In this document: positions 10,807 to 20,990 of the stretch, piece after piece
Layout of the letters: every line of letters begins with the position of its first letter
How positions within the stretch are numbered: the stretch's first letter is position 1
NCBI GenBank assembly: GCA_029747585.1
Contig: JAPEVF010000080.1
Location: 1 to 64,000 of the forward strand
From: Pleurotus djamor
Taxonomy: Eukaryota > Basidiomycota > Agaricomycetes > Agaricales > Pleurotaceae
Reading direction: 5' to 3'
Length of the DNA stretch: 64,000 nt
Notes under the pieces: model-generated
The model's input: the letters and a program-made list of their open reading frames with translations, nothing else
What the model was told of the DNA's origin: nothing
Databases searched by the model: none
Made by a program: the position numbers and the translations under genes

Positions 10807-12732
10807 ATGCCTCGCACCACCCAAGGAGCTAAGAAGACGACTGGCGCACCTGCTGAGAGAAAGGAGATGGCCCCACGTCAAGAAGCTGCGAAGAATGCTG
10901 TGAAAAAGAACGTCAAACAGCAAAGTGTCAAAGCGAAAACCGTGAAGTCCAAAGCCTTGGCAGATGACCATACCGGTCCTGCCACTAATGAGGATACGGC
11001 TCCTGTAAAAGGCCCAGTGAGTATACTCTCATCTTTCCATCTCCTGTCGTTTTTAACCTACGTCTGGCAGATTACTCGCGCCGTACAAGCCTTGTCGGGG
11101 TCTCAGGTTTTGGAATGCCCCAATGTGGATTTGAGAGGAAGTGTGAGTCTGACGCTGTCTCATGGTCATTCTTATTCCATTAATCATTTTCTGACTCTTC
11201 AGTTGTGTCATGGCTGCCACAATGGCGGCGAATTGGTGCCTTGCTCCACGTGTAGCGTCGCGCTATGCTTCCGTGTTGACGAGTCTGAGCAGCAAGTCGG
11301 TACGATTCATGATCGAACCTGCCTTGTTCTGAAGAGCGGGACATCGATCGCACTTTTCCGTTTCCGGTGCCTACGATGTCACCTGCTTGACGACTCACTG
11401 GCGAAGACGTCTACGCCATATGCCGTAGGTGTTCATCGTTTAGGCGTAACGGTTCTTTCATATTAACATCTCCCACAGGGGTTCTACACTCTGGAATCTG
11501 GACTTCCTAGTGATGTCCTACTCGATGTCTCGCAGACATCGGTTCGATTCCTCCGTCCTGTGACGCCTGTCAACACAATCATGATCGGGATTACCGTGGA
11601 AGGCTGTCAGGACTTGGAGGAACCCATGACTCTTGCGTATCAGCGCAACGCGGAGTACTACTCTCGAAGCGGAGTATCTTTGGCTTCTGTCAAATTGCCA
11701 TTCAACTTCGACCACGTCGGCAAATCGAACCAATATGATAAAGCTGTTCGGGCGTTGGTCAAAGACTTACCCAAGTGCGTATCATTGTTTCAAGACATGC
11801 TCAGTATTCCTTATCATTTCACAGATACCAGAACGTCATCGTGTTTTTCACTACGCATAGCACGCCCGAAGGTCGACTTCATTTTGGTCAAAGCGTTGTT
11901 GCGGGTAAAGTGGTCCCAGCCAGTCTAGATGCCAAGGCGGTAAGCATGAATCACCCTCCAGTTATGGGTCTCTGGATAACCGTGTTTAGGTGTTGGACCG
12001 CGCTTTCCCTGACGTCCTCATTGACGCGTTGCGTAACGTCGCCCGATCGACTTTGTTCTACATGGTCTGTTCCGGCGCCGAACGTCGCGACTCTTATGAA
12101 TGGATGCGAAGCCTCATTCTCAGGTAGGTCTGCCATGAACGTTCATGATGTCCTACTCACTCTTTCTTACCAGCGAAGCTTTTAATCATATCATCTCATT
12201 TACTAATTCGGTCCAACCATATTTCGCGGCGCCGCTTGCTGCAGACTACCTTCGTCTCGTCTACATCGAGCGCGAACTCCCCCGGGAGTGCATGGTCAGG
12301 GCCTTGGCAGGAACCGGCCGCCTCGGAGCTGCCAACGATGTCTATCTGATGGAACGACTTGGTGATCCGAAGTCCATTGAAGCCGTCATCAGGCATCATT
12401 ACTTCTTTGCCGAATATGACAAGAAGCCATATGGTTTCCCCAAACCGGCTTGGTGTCCCCGGTGTCGTGGCCTCCGATCGCTCACCACACGAGAGGAACG
12501 GAATAAACTCGTGCAATTCCAATGCGAATCCAACCTCCCACCCTTCAGCGCGAAGAAGGATCCATCCAACCTCCCACCCTTCGACGCGAAGAAGGCTCCA
12601 TCCAAGCGCAAACCCAATCAGAAAGGTGATGGGCCGTGTAAATGGGTGGGAACCCATCATATTCCCGTTGGAAAGGTAGGAATGCGAGGAGCAAATGATG
12701 GGTCTTGGTTTGCGGAGAAGAGATCGATCTAG
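10807..12732 (+). CDS. PHD-finger protein of the KDZ element (about 535 aa, 7 exons)
   Basis: Exons 10807-11016, 11071-11142, 11203-11424, 11479-11774, 11825-11939, 11990-12123 and 12174-12732 join with consistent phase and GT..AG borders. After a Lys-rich basic N-terminus (KKNVKQQSVKAKTVK), residues about 96-165 hold a PHD-like zinc cluster. LCHGCHNGGELVPCSTC matches the Cx2C..GGELxxCxxC signature of histone-tail readers, with a later FRCLRCH pair. The next 250 residues form a domain I cannot name; VIVFFTTHST and LFYMVCSGAE faintly recall the His and Cys strands of caspase-like folds. The C-terminus has a CPRCRG pair and a tandem duplication of about 36 nt (NLPPFSAKK / NLPPFDAKK). It lies 107 bp upstream of the TET/JBP gene, and both proteins start MPRT. 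A chromatin-reading role is inference from the PHD. Confidence 0.75.
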
Positions 12733-12839
12733 TCGCCATATTTAGTATCTACCCTTTTTTGGCATTCGAACACGTTATTCTACCTTTTTGCCTTTCTGAC
12801 CGTGTGAATAGTCAGGGTTCTTTTTTTTTCAACCACCAC

Positions 12840-14191
12840 ATGCCTCGCACCTATTCGGAGTGGCAACAACTGAAGAAATCCAGGAGAAAGAAGTCTGGGC
12901 AGACCTCCCCGCCTGTCACGACAAATCTGTCCCCAGTTGAATCCTCTCTTGCTCTTTTTACAGAGGGTGAAATTGCCGGCTTCATTCGCCGACGAATAGA
13001 ACATGGCTTAGCGTGAGTAGTTGCAACAATCCCTCAGGCGCAACCATTCCATCTCATTCTATCACATGCAGCATCCCTGAAACATGGCGACATATCAATC
13101 TCCATGCGCTGGCTGACATCATTGGTGCCGCATATCGCAATCAAGGTGTGTGCGTTACATTTGAAATGACGCAGGGATTTGAACTTGGTTCAGTTCGCAT
13201 CTCAGTCACCAGTGCTCAGATGTGTAATCCCACATTACGAACGAAGAAATTAGAAGGGACATCCCTGGGTCTCATCAAGGAGCCAACGGTTATCGTAACG
13301 GAGGACGATGTCCCCATACTGGTCTACTTGCCCAAGGTCATTTCATCAAATGTCCAAGTGAGTCACAAACAGTAGCTGTTCGTTCGTCCTTCTTACCTCC
13401 TCGAAAGGCAGAGACCATGGCCTCGGTGACCACCATTGGTCCAATTCTAGAGCACGCCACAAAGGGGAAGAAAGGTGAAAAAAGCTGGCGAACCAACCCG
13501 TCCAACTGCAAAACCGCACGTCAGGACACCCATCTAATTGGAGCTCAGAACTTTTCGTACGGCTGGCGGATGTCAGGGTTTGAAAATGTCCGTTTCACCC
13601 TTGTGTTCAGATCTCATCCTGACTTGGAGTGTCCAGACGGATTCAATTCCGGAAACGTCAGCGTCCCTGTACAAACCAATGAACAAACCCGCGAACTCTA
13701 CTCGGACCGAGACTTGGCTGGCGCAGTCGGCCCACTTGTTCACCTTGGTGAATGTGATTCTCGGCGTCGTACATCCGAAGTCGTACCAAGCCGGTATCCG
13801 AGCCAAGGAGTGCGCAGAGAGGGAGGGCAGTGGTTTGGTAAAGCACTGGGCACAGATCTGGAAGAGTGCTTTCAGTGCGCTCACAGTGATCGCAAACAGA
13901 AGCTGCGACAGCCATTTGGACATCCACAGTCCTCTGAAGCAGTATGACATGCTCACTAACTTCGGGTGTAACGATGTACAGCTCAACTTGGAAAGCCTGG
14001 GCGCCACTTTGACCTATTCTTCTGGAACCCTTGTGGCTTTTTCAGGGAGGATGTTGAGTCATGGAGTGGATTGGAAGATCGGTGATCGGCTCGGATACGC
14101 GTTTTACATGCGCGAGGAGATGCAGGCACATTTTGGGGGTTCTGAAGTGTCGTGGCCCTCACTCATAGTTCCCCAACCCCCCTCTTTGTAA
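12840..14191 (+). CDS. TET/JBP-type 2-oxoglutarate/Fe(II) dioxygenase
   Basis: TET/JBP enzymes oxidise 5-methylcytosine or thymine in DNA using 2-oxoglutarate, Fe(II) and O2. The fungal TET/JBP core is visible. HLD (13913-13921) is the HxD iron motif. About 45 codons on, SSGTLVAFSGRMLSHGV gives the distal iron His (14060-14062). The following GDRLGYAFYMREEM carries the Arg (14087-14089) expected to hold 2-oxoglutarate. Exons: 12840-13012, 13072-13357, about 13414-13440 with a further short exon to 13576, and 13637-14191. The last intron has a CTGAC branch site 15 nt before its AG. Exon 3 boundaries are uncertain. Length is about 390 aa, typical of the stand-alone fungal enzymes. The stop TAA overlaps the ATG of the transposase gene. 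All catalytic residues appear present, so activity is plausible. Confidence 0.85.
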
Positions 14192-14193
14192 TG
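14189..14193 (+). promoter_or_regulatory. TAATG stop-start overlap linking dioxygenase and transposase
   Basis: The dioxygenase frame ends with TAA at 14189-14191 and the transposase frame begins with ATG at 14191-14193, sharing the A. UAAUG is a known termination-reinitiation signal in some eukaryotic mobile elements and mycoviruses. Here it could couple translation of the two genes on one mRNA. Confidence 0.6.
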
Positions 14194-17100
14194 GCTCGAG
14201 GCTCTAATCCGTTTAATCGAAAGGATATTCGACTACCTGCAAAGGGCGAAGTGCGATTGGCTGAATACGGTTGGAAAGGGCAGAAGAATGGTAAACGCCG
14301 GCGAACAACAACGTACGAAGTCATCAAAGTGGGTCCCAGTCCCAGTCCCAGTCCCAGAAAGGCAAACAATGTCACGAAGGCTACCGACCCCCAGTTCTAT
14401 GGAAATCCTACGGAGATATTCCCCTATGAGGACGGGCCTCTCGGGGATGACCTCGTCGAAGCATTTCACCTTTCTGGGAAAGTAAGTCATCATATTTTTG
14501 GACGGTTCGCGAGTCGCGAGATACTTACTTGTAGCGTTTTTCGCTGCCAGACGCCACAACAATATATTCAGGACTGGACAGCAAACCGAAGAGCATCGGA
14601 CTTCAAAGCACTCATGGATATGGATGCTCCCTTGCTGCCGCGGATTTGCAGTCAATGCTCTACCGACGACGGACCGCTTTATCAATGCCGAGGATGCTTT
14701 GGCATGCCACTTTATTGTCGTAATTGTTGTCATGTTGTCCACCAGCGTCTTCCCTTTCATCACCTCCTTGAGTGGACCGAACGAGGATTCGTACCCCGCA
14801 CTCTACAAGAAACCGGGCTCTTATTGCACTTGGGACATGCGGGAAAGCCTTGTCCGGCTGTCTATGAGAGACCTGATGGGACTGGGTCTGGTCTCAGTGA
14901 GTACCATCATCACTCATGCCTTCGAGCGTGCCACTCAGTCACGCTCCAATGTAGGTATCGCCAATCTGTTGGTGGTGCACTCGAACGGCGTCCACCGTTT
15001 ACATCTTATATACTGTGACTGCTCAGCAAATATCGATCATTATACTCAGCTCTTCAGCGCGAGGCTTTTCCCTGCTACACAGGACCGTCCGTCAACATGC
15101 TTCTCCTTTGACGTACTGGACGATCATTATCTACAATTAGTGGAATGTCGGGTCTCCACGAGTGCCTTTTTTTTCCTTCCTTCGACGCAAGTCGGATGAG
15201 TACTTCCCCAATGAGATCCCTGACCGTGAAAGGGAGCTCGATCGGATCTCTCGGTGTTACCGAGACCTGTGGGCTCGGAAACGATCTGGGTGTTTTTTCT
15301 CAGATGCCAATTCGAAGGGAAACATGGCGGTGACCTGCTGCGCGTGTGCACGCCCAGGTGTCAACGTCACTGAGCGTACTTGGTCAACCAGCGATGCAGG
15401 ATCTACGTGGATGTTAAATCCTATGCTCGTCATCGATGGGAACTTCAAGTTTGACATGTTGAAGATGAGACACCCAGAAACCGACGTACAGCTGCGAGAT
15501 GGACGGGCGTATATGGTGTCTCGCTCTACTTACGCCAAACATCTCGCATCGACCCCTTCACATCAAGAACAATCGACGTGTGTCAACCACAAGGCCGTGA
15601 ACAAAGTGGGTCGAATTCGCGGTCACCTTGCTATTAGCGGTATCGGAGCGGTCGCGTGTGCAAGGCACGGCTATGTTGTACCCCATTCAGTAGTCGATTT
15701 TGAGAAGGGCGAAAGGTATGAGAACGATATTCCTTGTTGTGCTCTTACTGATTCTTTCCGGCAGGCAGGTATACATTGATTACGCCGTGTCAGAGGCGAT
15801 GAAATTCTATACCTCGCACGACACTTCCAGCGTTCAGTATGAGTCCATGACTCTGATCTACGACGTAATGTGTCAATATGGGGTACACCTACTCAGCCGG
15901 TTGAAGGCGGGGGAATACCTTGACGTCCCTCCAGTACGCATTCGCCAGGCGGTAGGAAAGTTCCACCTAGGTGCACATGTCGACGGTTGCTATGTCAAGT
16001 TCAGCCTTGGCTTGCTCAAAGGCGCAGCACATACTGATGGGGAGGTTCTTGAAACTATCTGGTCGACGCTCAACCGAGTCTCTGGGTGTACACGTTCAAT
16101 GACTCAAGGGCATCGACAGGAGGTGTTGGACGACTCTATTGCAGAGTCGAACCGGAAGAAAGCACTTGGTATGGGTTCGGCAATGTTAAGCAAATGGAGG
16201 CGTGCGTGCTCGGAATTCGAGGACACGAACAAAGCGTATGATGAGTTGCGACAGCGGATCGAGGCGGAGAACTTGACCCTTTGGGACGGTATGGCGAGAA
16301 AGGCTGATGAAGAAGGTGGGGATGCAATGAAAGTCTACGAGGTTGATGAACCCAAACGTGAATCCTCTCTATCTGATTCCGAGGCGATGAGACTAATATC
16401 TCTGCAGGCGAAACATTGGGAGAAGTCCGCCTGAGGCTTTCACAGAAGGAGCTCAGCAGCAATGAGGAGGTCTTGGGCGCCGCAGCATTCATCTCCAGCG
16501 CATTTGATGTCGAATGGGCACAGTAAGTTCTTGACCACTCCCTTACATACTCAAAGACTAACTTGTTGGGTAAAGATTATCACTTAAACGTCAGATCAAG
16601 TCGGACAGTGGAATCGTAACTACCAAGAAAGAAATTGATCTGACTGACAAGCGTCGTCGTATTCAGCGGCAAATCAAAAACTTGTACAAGCAATTGGGAG
16701 AGATCAATGTTGGTGAACCCGATGGTGCCGACGCTGACGACGACGACGACGAAGCTAACACTAGCCCAAACAAAGGTCCTATTGCGGAGGATATGGTCCT
16801 CCCATTACCCTCGTCCCTGGTCTATTCATCGTCTAGCAGCAGGGGCTTATCGCAGCTAGCTCAGAAGGAACTGGAGATGAGAGAGGCTCAAATCGAAGAC
16901 GCACTTTTTGACTTGCGGGTCGTCCTGGCTGAAAAGTCCCTCCGTTTCCGAAAAGAACTCAGAAGGGACAAGAGCCAGAAGAAGTCCACTCGTGCTTGGA
17001 GCGGGATTCGATCGCTCGACGAAAAAGCAAACCTTTGCGTCGATGTCTTTGATCATGCAGTGCTGGCGATCGCAAGGCTTGATATAGACCGATCCAAGAG

Positions 17101-17601
17101 ATGGAAACCCATCAATCATTCGACAGACTTCTTCGTCAAGGGTGACGCAGAACATCCGAATCGTGTCGGCCAATCTTCATTTGTCCTCCCCTGGTTCTGG
17201 AGACAAGGAGATGGGAATCAGGTATCAAAGGATACAAATGAGAGTCCATACTTGAAGGAGTGTAAGTTATTCCAATTCGGGTGTCCAACATGTAGCATCT
17301 TTCCTCACCATTTCAAACAGATTACCGTGTGGCCTACTTGAACGCGAAGGCCAGAAGGACGCGCTGGGAAGAAGAGAAGGCACTCCTTCAAAAGGAGATG
17401 ACGTGGGTACTCGAATGGCATCGCACGGAGTCGTTGCGTTGGGAAAGCATATCGAAGCGTAGCGAAGAGTTCAGCGAGGGTGCAGCATCATATGCCCTTC
17501 GTCGAGCTGATCTTCTGGTGGATGCAGCAGGGAAGCTAGCCAAACGGTGGAGTGCTGCTGGAATCCCAGCCGTAGTCGAATATTTACACCTACCCAAGTA
17601 A
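14191..17601 (+). CDS. KDZ transposase with CxC2 cysteine cluster (one homopolymer frameshift)
   Basis: The protein of about 1000 aa starts MARGSNPFNRKD. Residues about 120-200 form the CxC2 cluster: CSQC, CRGC, YCRNCC, then His residues before LLEWTERGFV. The transposase core follows, with all the usual landmarks: VVHSNGVHRL, CCACARPG, VIDGNFKFD, a CARHGYVVPHS and VVDFEKGER block, LIYDVMCQY, VGKFHLGAHVDGC and DGEVLETIWSTLN. These contain the acidic residues expected for its RNase H-like DDE/D fold. A coiled-coil, acidic C-terminus ends at TAA 17599-17601. Introns (about 55 nt) occur near 14482, 14897, 15717, 16354, 16522 and 17262. The frame changes at a run of eight T's (15167-15174). This is either an assembly slip or a real mutation; otherwise the gene is intact. 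It cuts and moves the element by recognising its ends (family knowledge). Confidence 0.9.
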
Positions 17602-17654
17602 TATGTACTTGTCCCATCATCAGGTCTATGTGCGCCCAACGTCAGTGCCCAAGT

Positions 17655-17820
17655 GCTCCCTAGCTACACTGGAGTTTTAACGGTGAGTAGAGAGTTAAAG
17701 TAGCTATCCCGCCTTGTGAGGTGGAGTAGCTACGCTGGAATTTTAACGGTAAGGGGGACATCGAAGTAGCTATTTGCCCTTGAGAGAGGGAGTAGCTACG
17801 TTGGAATTTCAAAGGACAAA
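17655..17820. repeat. Subterminal array 3 of TAGCTA (right end, interrupted)
   Basis: Five TAGCTA cores lie in repeats of the form GTAGCTACGcTGGAaTTTtAaC alternating with GAAGTAGCTATyCCGCC. The array stops at ...AAAGGACAAA (17820), where TE-1 begins. The same words resume and continue at 19639-20250. Confidence 0.85.
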
Positions 17821-19638
17821 CATCAGGAAAAACAGATAAGCTTTGCAGTTCTGCACAGACCATTACAGAGCTGCCAGAGGCTCACAGGGTTACAGGGCTG
17901 ACAGATTGGGTACCTGCTGTGACTTTTCTGAATAGTCTCATACAGAGGGTTGACAGGATATTAACAGACGTGGTTAGATACCCACAGCCTAATTTTAGAC
18001 TCAACGCTCCATGGTATTTAATATATAATGCTGAATTACACCCAATTACTATACACATTCAAATGATCGATGATGCTCAAACACAGTGCAGCATACTCAT
18101 CTCTACCATAAGGTCAATTGATATTTGCAGAAATGGCAGCTGGGGAGATGTAGAAACCTACTTCACAAATATTTACATAGAGTGTTAAAGTGACTAAGAA
18201 TGAAGGATGATCGTCTGGAAGAGGAATCAAGAGTGACTGATGGATCAATGTATGGCTAGAAGTACTTAGCTGAAGGTGGCATGGAATAAGAGGATCTCAC
18301 TATCTATTTAGAGGGCTAGTAGAATGGTGAAAATAGATCAAAGCAAGGCGAATTGATCAAGGAGATATGGGAACAGCGAGGAAATGAGGGTATAATGTGG
18401 AAAACAAACCAAAGCAAAGGGATCCTGGCAACAAGCTAAAGGAAAATCATAAAGGGAGAGTCAAATGAGCTGTAGAAGAAACAAGGCAGAATGAGTGGGA
18501 AGGAGAGCAAGAAGAAGTTGACTGAACACAGCCAAAGCAGAGAAAGATGAAGGTGGAAGAGATGGGAAAAGATACCCAAATATATGGCTCACCTAGCTAA
18601 ACCTCCACTTTGTCTTACTCAACCAAATAGCCTCTCCGGCTTCTAGAGGACAACTGCTCCACTAGCCCATCCTAAGCTTCAAGCTAGTGAGGAAAGAGTT
18701 GAGACGATGTAGAGTATCTTGGTATGACTTGAGGTGAATATCTTGAGTTGAATATATAGTAGGAAAGCTGATAAAAGTGGAGGATAGAAGAAGAACAAGA
18801 AAAGAAGAAGAAATAGCAAAGCGAACATGAGGGATCCACGGTCATGTGCACCGATTTCGCGGCCCAAAATAGGGGTGTGGGAAAGATCATGTGATGTATA
18901 AAAAAAAAACTCTCAACTGAGAGTACACGTCATCAATAGTCATGTGAACCGATTTCGCGGCCCAAAATAGGGGCGTGGGAGAAATTCAGGTGAACAGTCC
19001 GTGCATAGAGACGGACACCTCACTAGAATTTTTCCCACGCATCTACTTTTGCCCTAATCATTAAGCGATTCTTCCTCTTCTCTTTTCCCATCATTAATTG
19101 TAGAACTATTTGTTGGATCCTGCAAGGCTGTATACAAGCTGTGCTTTATGCCCTTGTATGCTGCAAATCTTCCCACTGGCTATGCTTTTGAAGCATTTCT
19201 TTTCACTTTTCAATTAAAGTCTCCATAGAGATTGTCTTCAAACTTGCAACTCCATTGATACATGTTCTCTGATTATTCATGCTCCAGACATTATTTGTGT
19301 CTTGTCTTTTGAGCTTGCCTCAAATCTCTTTCTCAATTATATATATATAATCAGCAATAATAAAAATATATTTTGAAAAGAAATTTATGTCTTTCTTTTA
19401 TTACTATGAGTTTATAAATTTGATTTTTCAAGAACAGCTTTATTGAAGCTCACTTATATGGGGAATTATCCCCCATATTCATTAGACAGCACAAAACAAC
19501 CACAGATTTCTTACAGATATCTTGTAGAATAGTTTAGAATAGGTAATAGAAGTCACAGTTCATTGTAAGCACAGACAGACCTGTACAGATACCAGTCGGA
19601 GGTACAGATGGCTTACAGATTTTCTGGTTTTCCTGATG
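17821..19638 (+). mobile_element. TE-1: 1.8-kb non-coding TIR transposon (complete copy)
   Basis: The ends are CATCAGGAAAAACAGA (17821) and TCTGGTTTTCCTGATG (19638), an inverted repeat with 15 of 16 matching. The insertion splits a repeat word whose uninterrupted copy at 19852-19866 reads GGACAAAATTCATC. Left and right flanks both end in AAA, so the duplication is probably AA. Subterminal regions are rich in ACAGA words at both ends. No frame of convincing size is present, so it is non-autonomous. A second copy (reverse) ends at base 321. Interior landmarks: a purine-rich block (18180-18560), a tandem repeat (18841-18985), an AT-rich part (19300-19450) and a hairpin (19456-19478). Confidence 0.8.
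18841..18985. repeat. ~100-bp tandem duplication inside TE-1
   Basis: The 42-bp word starting GTCATGTGCACCGATTTCG (18841) returns as GTCATGTGAACCGATTTCG (18942), each followed by GCGGCCCAAAATAGGGGyG. A small hairpin ACTCTC/GAGAGT lies between the two copies. Confidence 0.7.
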
Positions 19639-20250
19639 AAATTCATCGTGCCAGCTACTCACCTTTTTTTTCAACCAGCGGCGTAGGGACGACCGGAGAA
19701 GATAGCTACGCTGGCCATTCACAGGTGACACAAGACCCGGGGTAGCTACTCTGTCTTAAGAGGGCGAGTAGCTACGCTGGAGTTTCAACGGTGAGAAGAG
19801 AGTCGAAGTAGCTATTCCGCCTTGTGAGGGGGAGTAGCTACGTTGGAATTTCAAAGGACAAAATTCATCGTGCCAGCTACTCACCTTTTTTTCAACCAGC
19901 GGCGTAGGGACGACCGGAGAAGATAGCTACGCTGGAGTTTTAACAGTGAGAAGAGAGTCGAAGTAGCTATTCCGCCTTGCGAGGGGGAGTANGCTACGCT
20001 GGAGTTTCACAGGTCACATAAGAGTCGAAGTAGCTACCCCCTGGAGAGGGCAAGTAGCTACGTCGTACATCATCAATTTCGAGGTTCCCAACGTAGCGGT
20101 CATTACCACGCTGGATAGCTACTCTGCAAACTTAACGTGAACAACAACGCATCATAGCTAGCCCTCTGTACAAGGCAGAGTAGCTACTGCGGGATTTCTC
20201 GAGCCCAGGAATCAGCTAGCTACTCTGAAGATCACTTCAAGTAGCTACTG
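19639..20250. repeat. Subterminal array 4 of TAGCTA with ~225-bp tandem duplication
   Basis: A unit beginning AAATTCATCGTGCCAGC at 19639 recurs at 19861. Within and after the two units are about twelve TAGCTA cores. The array ends at 20247, just before the right TIR. One core contains an N (19992). Confidence 0.85.
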
Positions 20251-20278
20251 GTGCTGTGGGACGGGATTCTCAGTTCTC

Positions 20279-20297
20279 GTGCGCATGCTGTGGGACG
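20279..20297 (-). repeat. KDZ element right terminal inverted repeat
   Basis: GTGCGCATGCTGTGGGACG is the reverse complement of the left terminus at 3188-3206 apart from one base. It follows the last TAGCTA motif (20240-20247) by about 30 bp. On the left the TIR precedes the first motif by a similar distance. Confidence 0.7.
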
Positions 20298-20990
20298 CTT
20301 CATCCATTGTTTTTTACTGAGTACCCTGGGGGAATGACTGGGCAGTAGATGCTCTTGAAGTGCCTGTACATGACGTTGATGTTTGATTACGAGTAGCCTT
20401 ACACAAGCCTTACAAAATGAATTTTCCAATAAACGCCTCTTTGAATCCCTCAAAAGGAAATGGATGCATGGGTATATCCCTTGGACCGAATTCGCCGCGT
20501 GCCTTGAACGGAAGCAAATGCTATTGACACCGATCCCCGATCATTGAAATATTTGACGTCACCTATTTCCAGAGTATTCAGACATGCCTTTGGTACATTC
20601 CAACATCGCATCTCCCTGCTGCCAATGGTCAACTGGCCCAGCATCGCCGGTTATTCGAGTGGATGTCGCCTTCCTCGATCGTAACGATTGTCAAACTATG
20701 GTGGTTGGGCTCGTTATCTCAAGCATTTGCTATCACTGTCGGCGAGATAGACATCACTTTTCGTAAGTCTCTTCATGCATTTTGATCGTTCCTGACCGTA
20801 ATTCGTATGTAGCCTTGCCTTCGCAGAATTCCACAACGTATTACCCACCCTGCCTGCTCCCCAACTTGCGTAAGTTTTATTCTACTTTCACCCCTTATGA
20901 TCTCTGGCCCCATGTACTCATGCTTCTAGTCCAATTCTCGTGTCTCCATTCTCATCTCTCCTCTTCCTAGCTTATGATGCTGAAAACTTG
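20298..20990. other. KDZ right flank with a short unplaced coding-like stretch
   Basis: Between about 20440 and 20760 a plus-strand reading without stops (from about 20545, ending near 20785) contains WMSPSSIVTIVKLWWLGS. It looks like a gene remnant, perhaps host sequence interrupted by the KDZ insertion. No start, splice pattern or family was recognised. Confidence 0.25.

Larger units (their letters stand above)
3188..20297 (+). mobile_element. KDZ-class DNA transposon carrying a TET/JBP dioxygenase
   Basis: The boundaries rest on a 19-bp terminal inverted repeat. CGTCCCACAGCACGCGCAC at 3188-3206 pairs with 20279-20297, 18 of 19 matching. Dense TAGCTA arrays lie just inside both ends (3235-3692, 4605-5445, 17655-17820, 19639-20250). 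Inside are four minus-strand genes, a hairpin-rich transcript and three plus-strand genes ending with a KDZ transposase. Total length is 17.1 kb, or about 15.3 kb without the nested TE-1 copy at 17821-19638. KDZ elements carrying TET/JBP genes are described for basidiomycetes, so the pairing is expected; the TIR boundaries are my inference. I could not find a clear target-site duplication, so the true ends may differ by a few bases, or one flank may be rearranged. Confidence 0.8.

Noticed and set aside
12196..12660. 154-aa minus-strand ORF
   Set aside because: Antisense shadow of the last exon of the PHD gene, caused by its codon pattern.
13417..13947. Long alternative frame over the dioxygenase exons
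   Set aside because: It is a shadow frame. The HxD..H..R dioxygenase frame runs through the same bases in another phase.
1..18141. An 18.1-kb element with 321-bp terminal inverted repeats
   Set aside because: The 321-bp repeats are two copies of the 1.8-kb TE-1 in opposite orientation. The complete copy has its own TIRs and an empty-site witness, so they do not bound one element.
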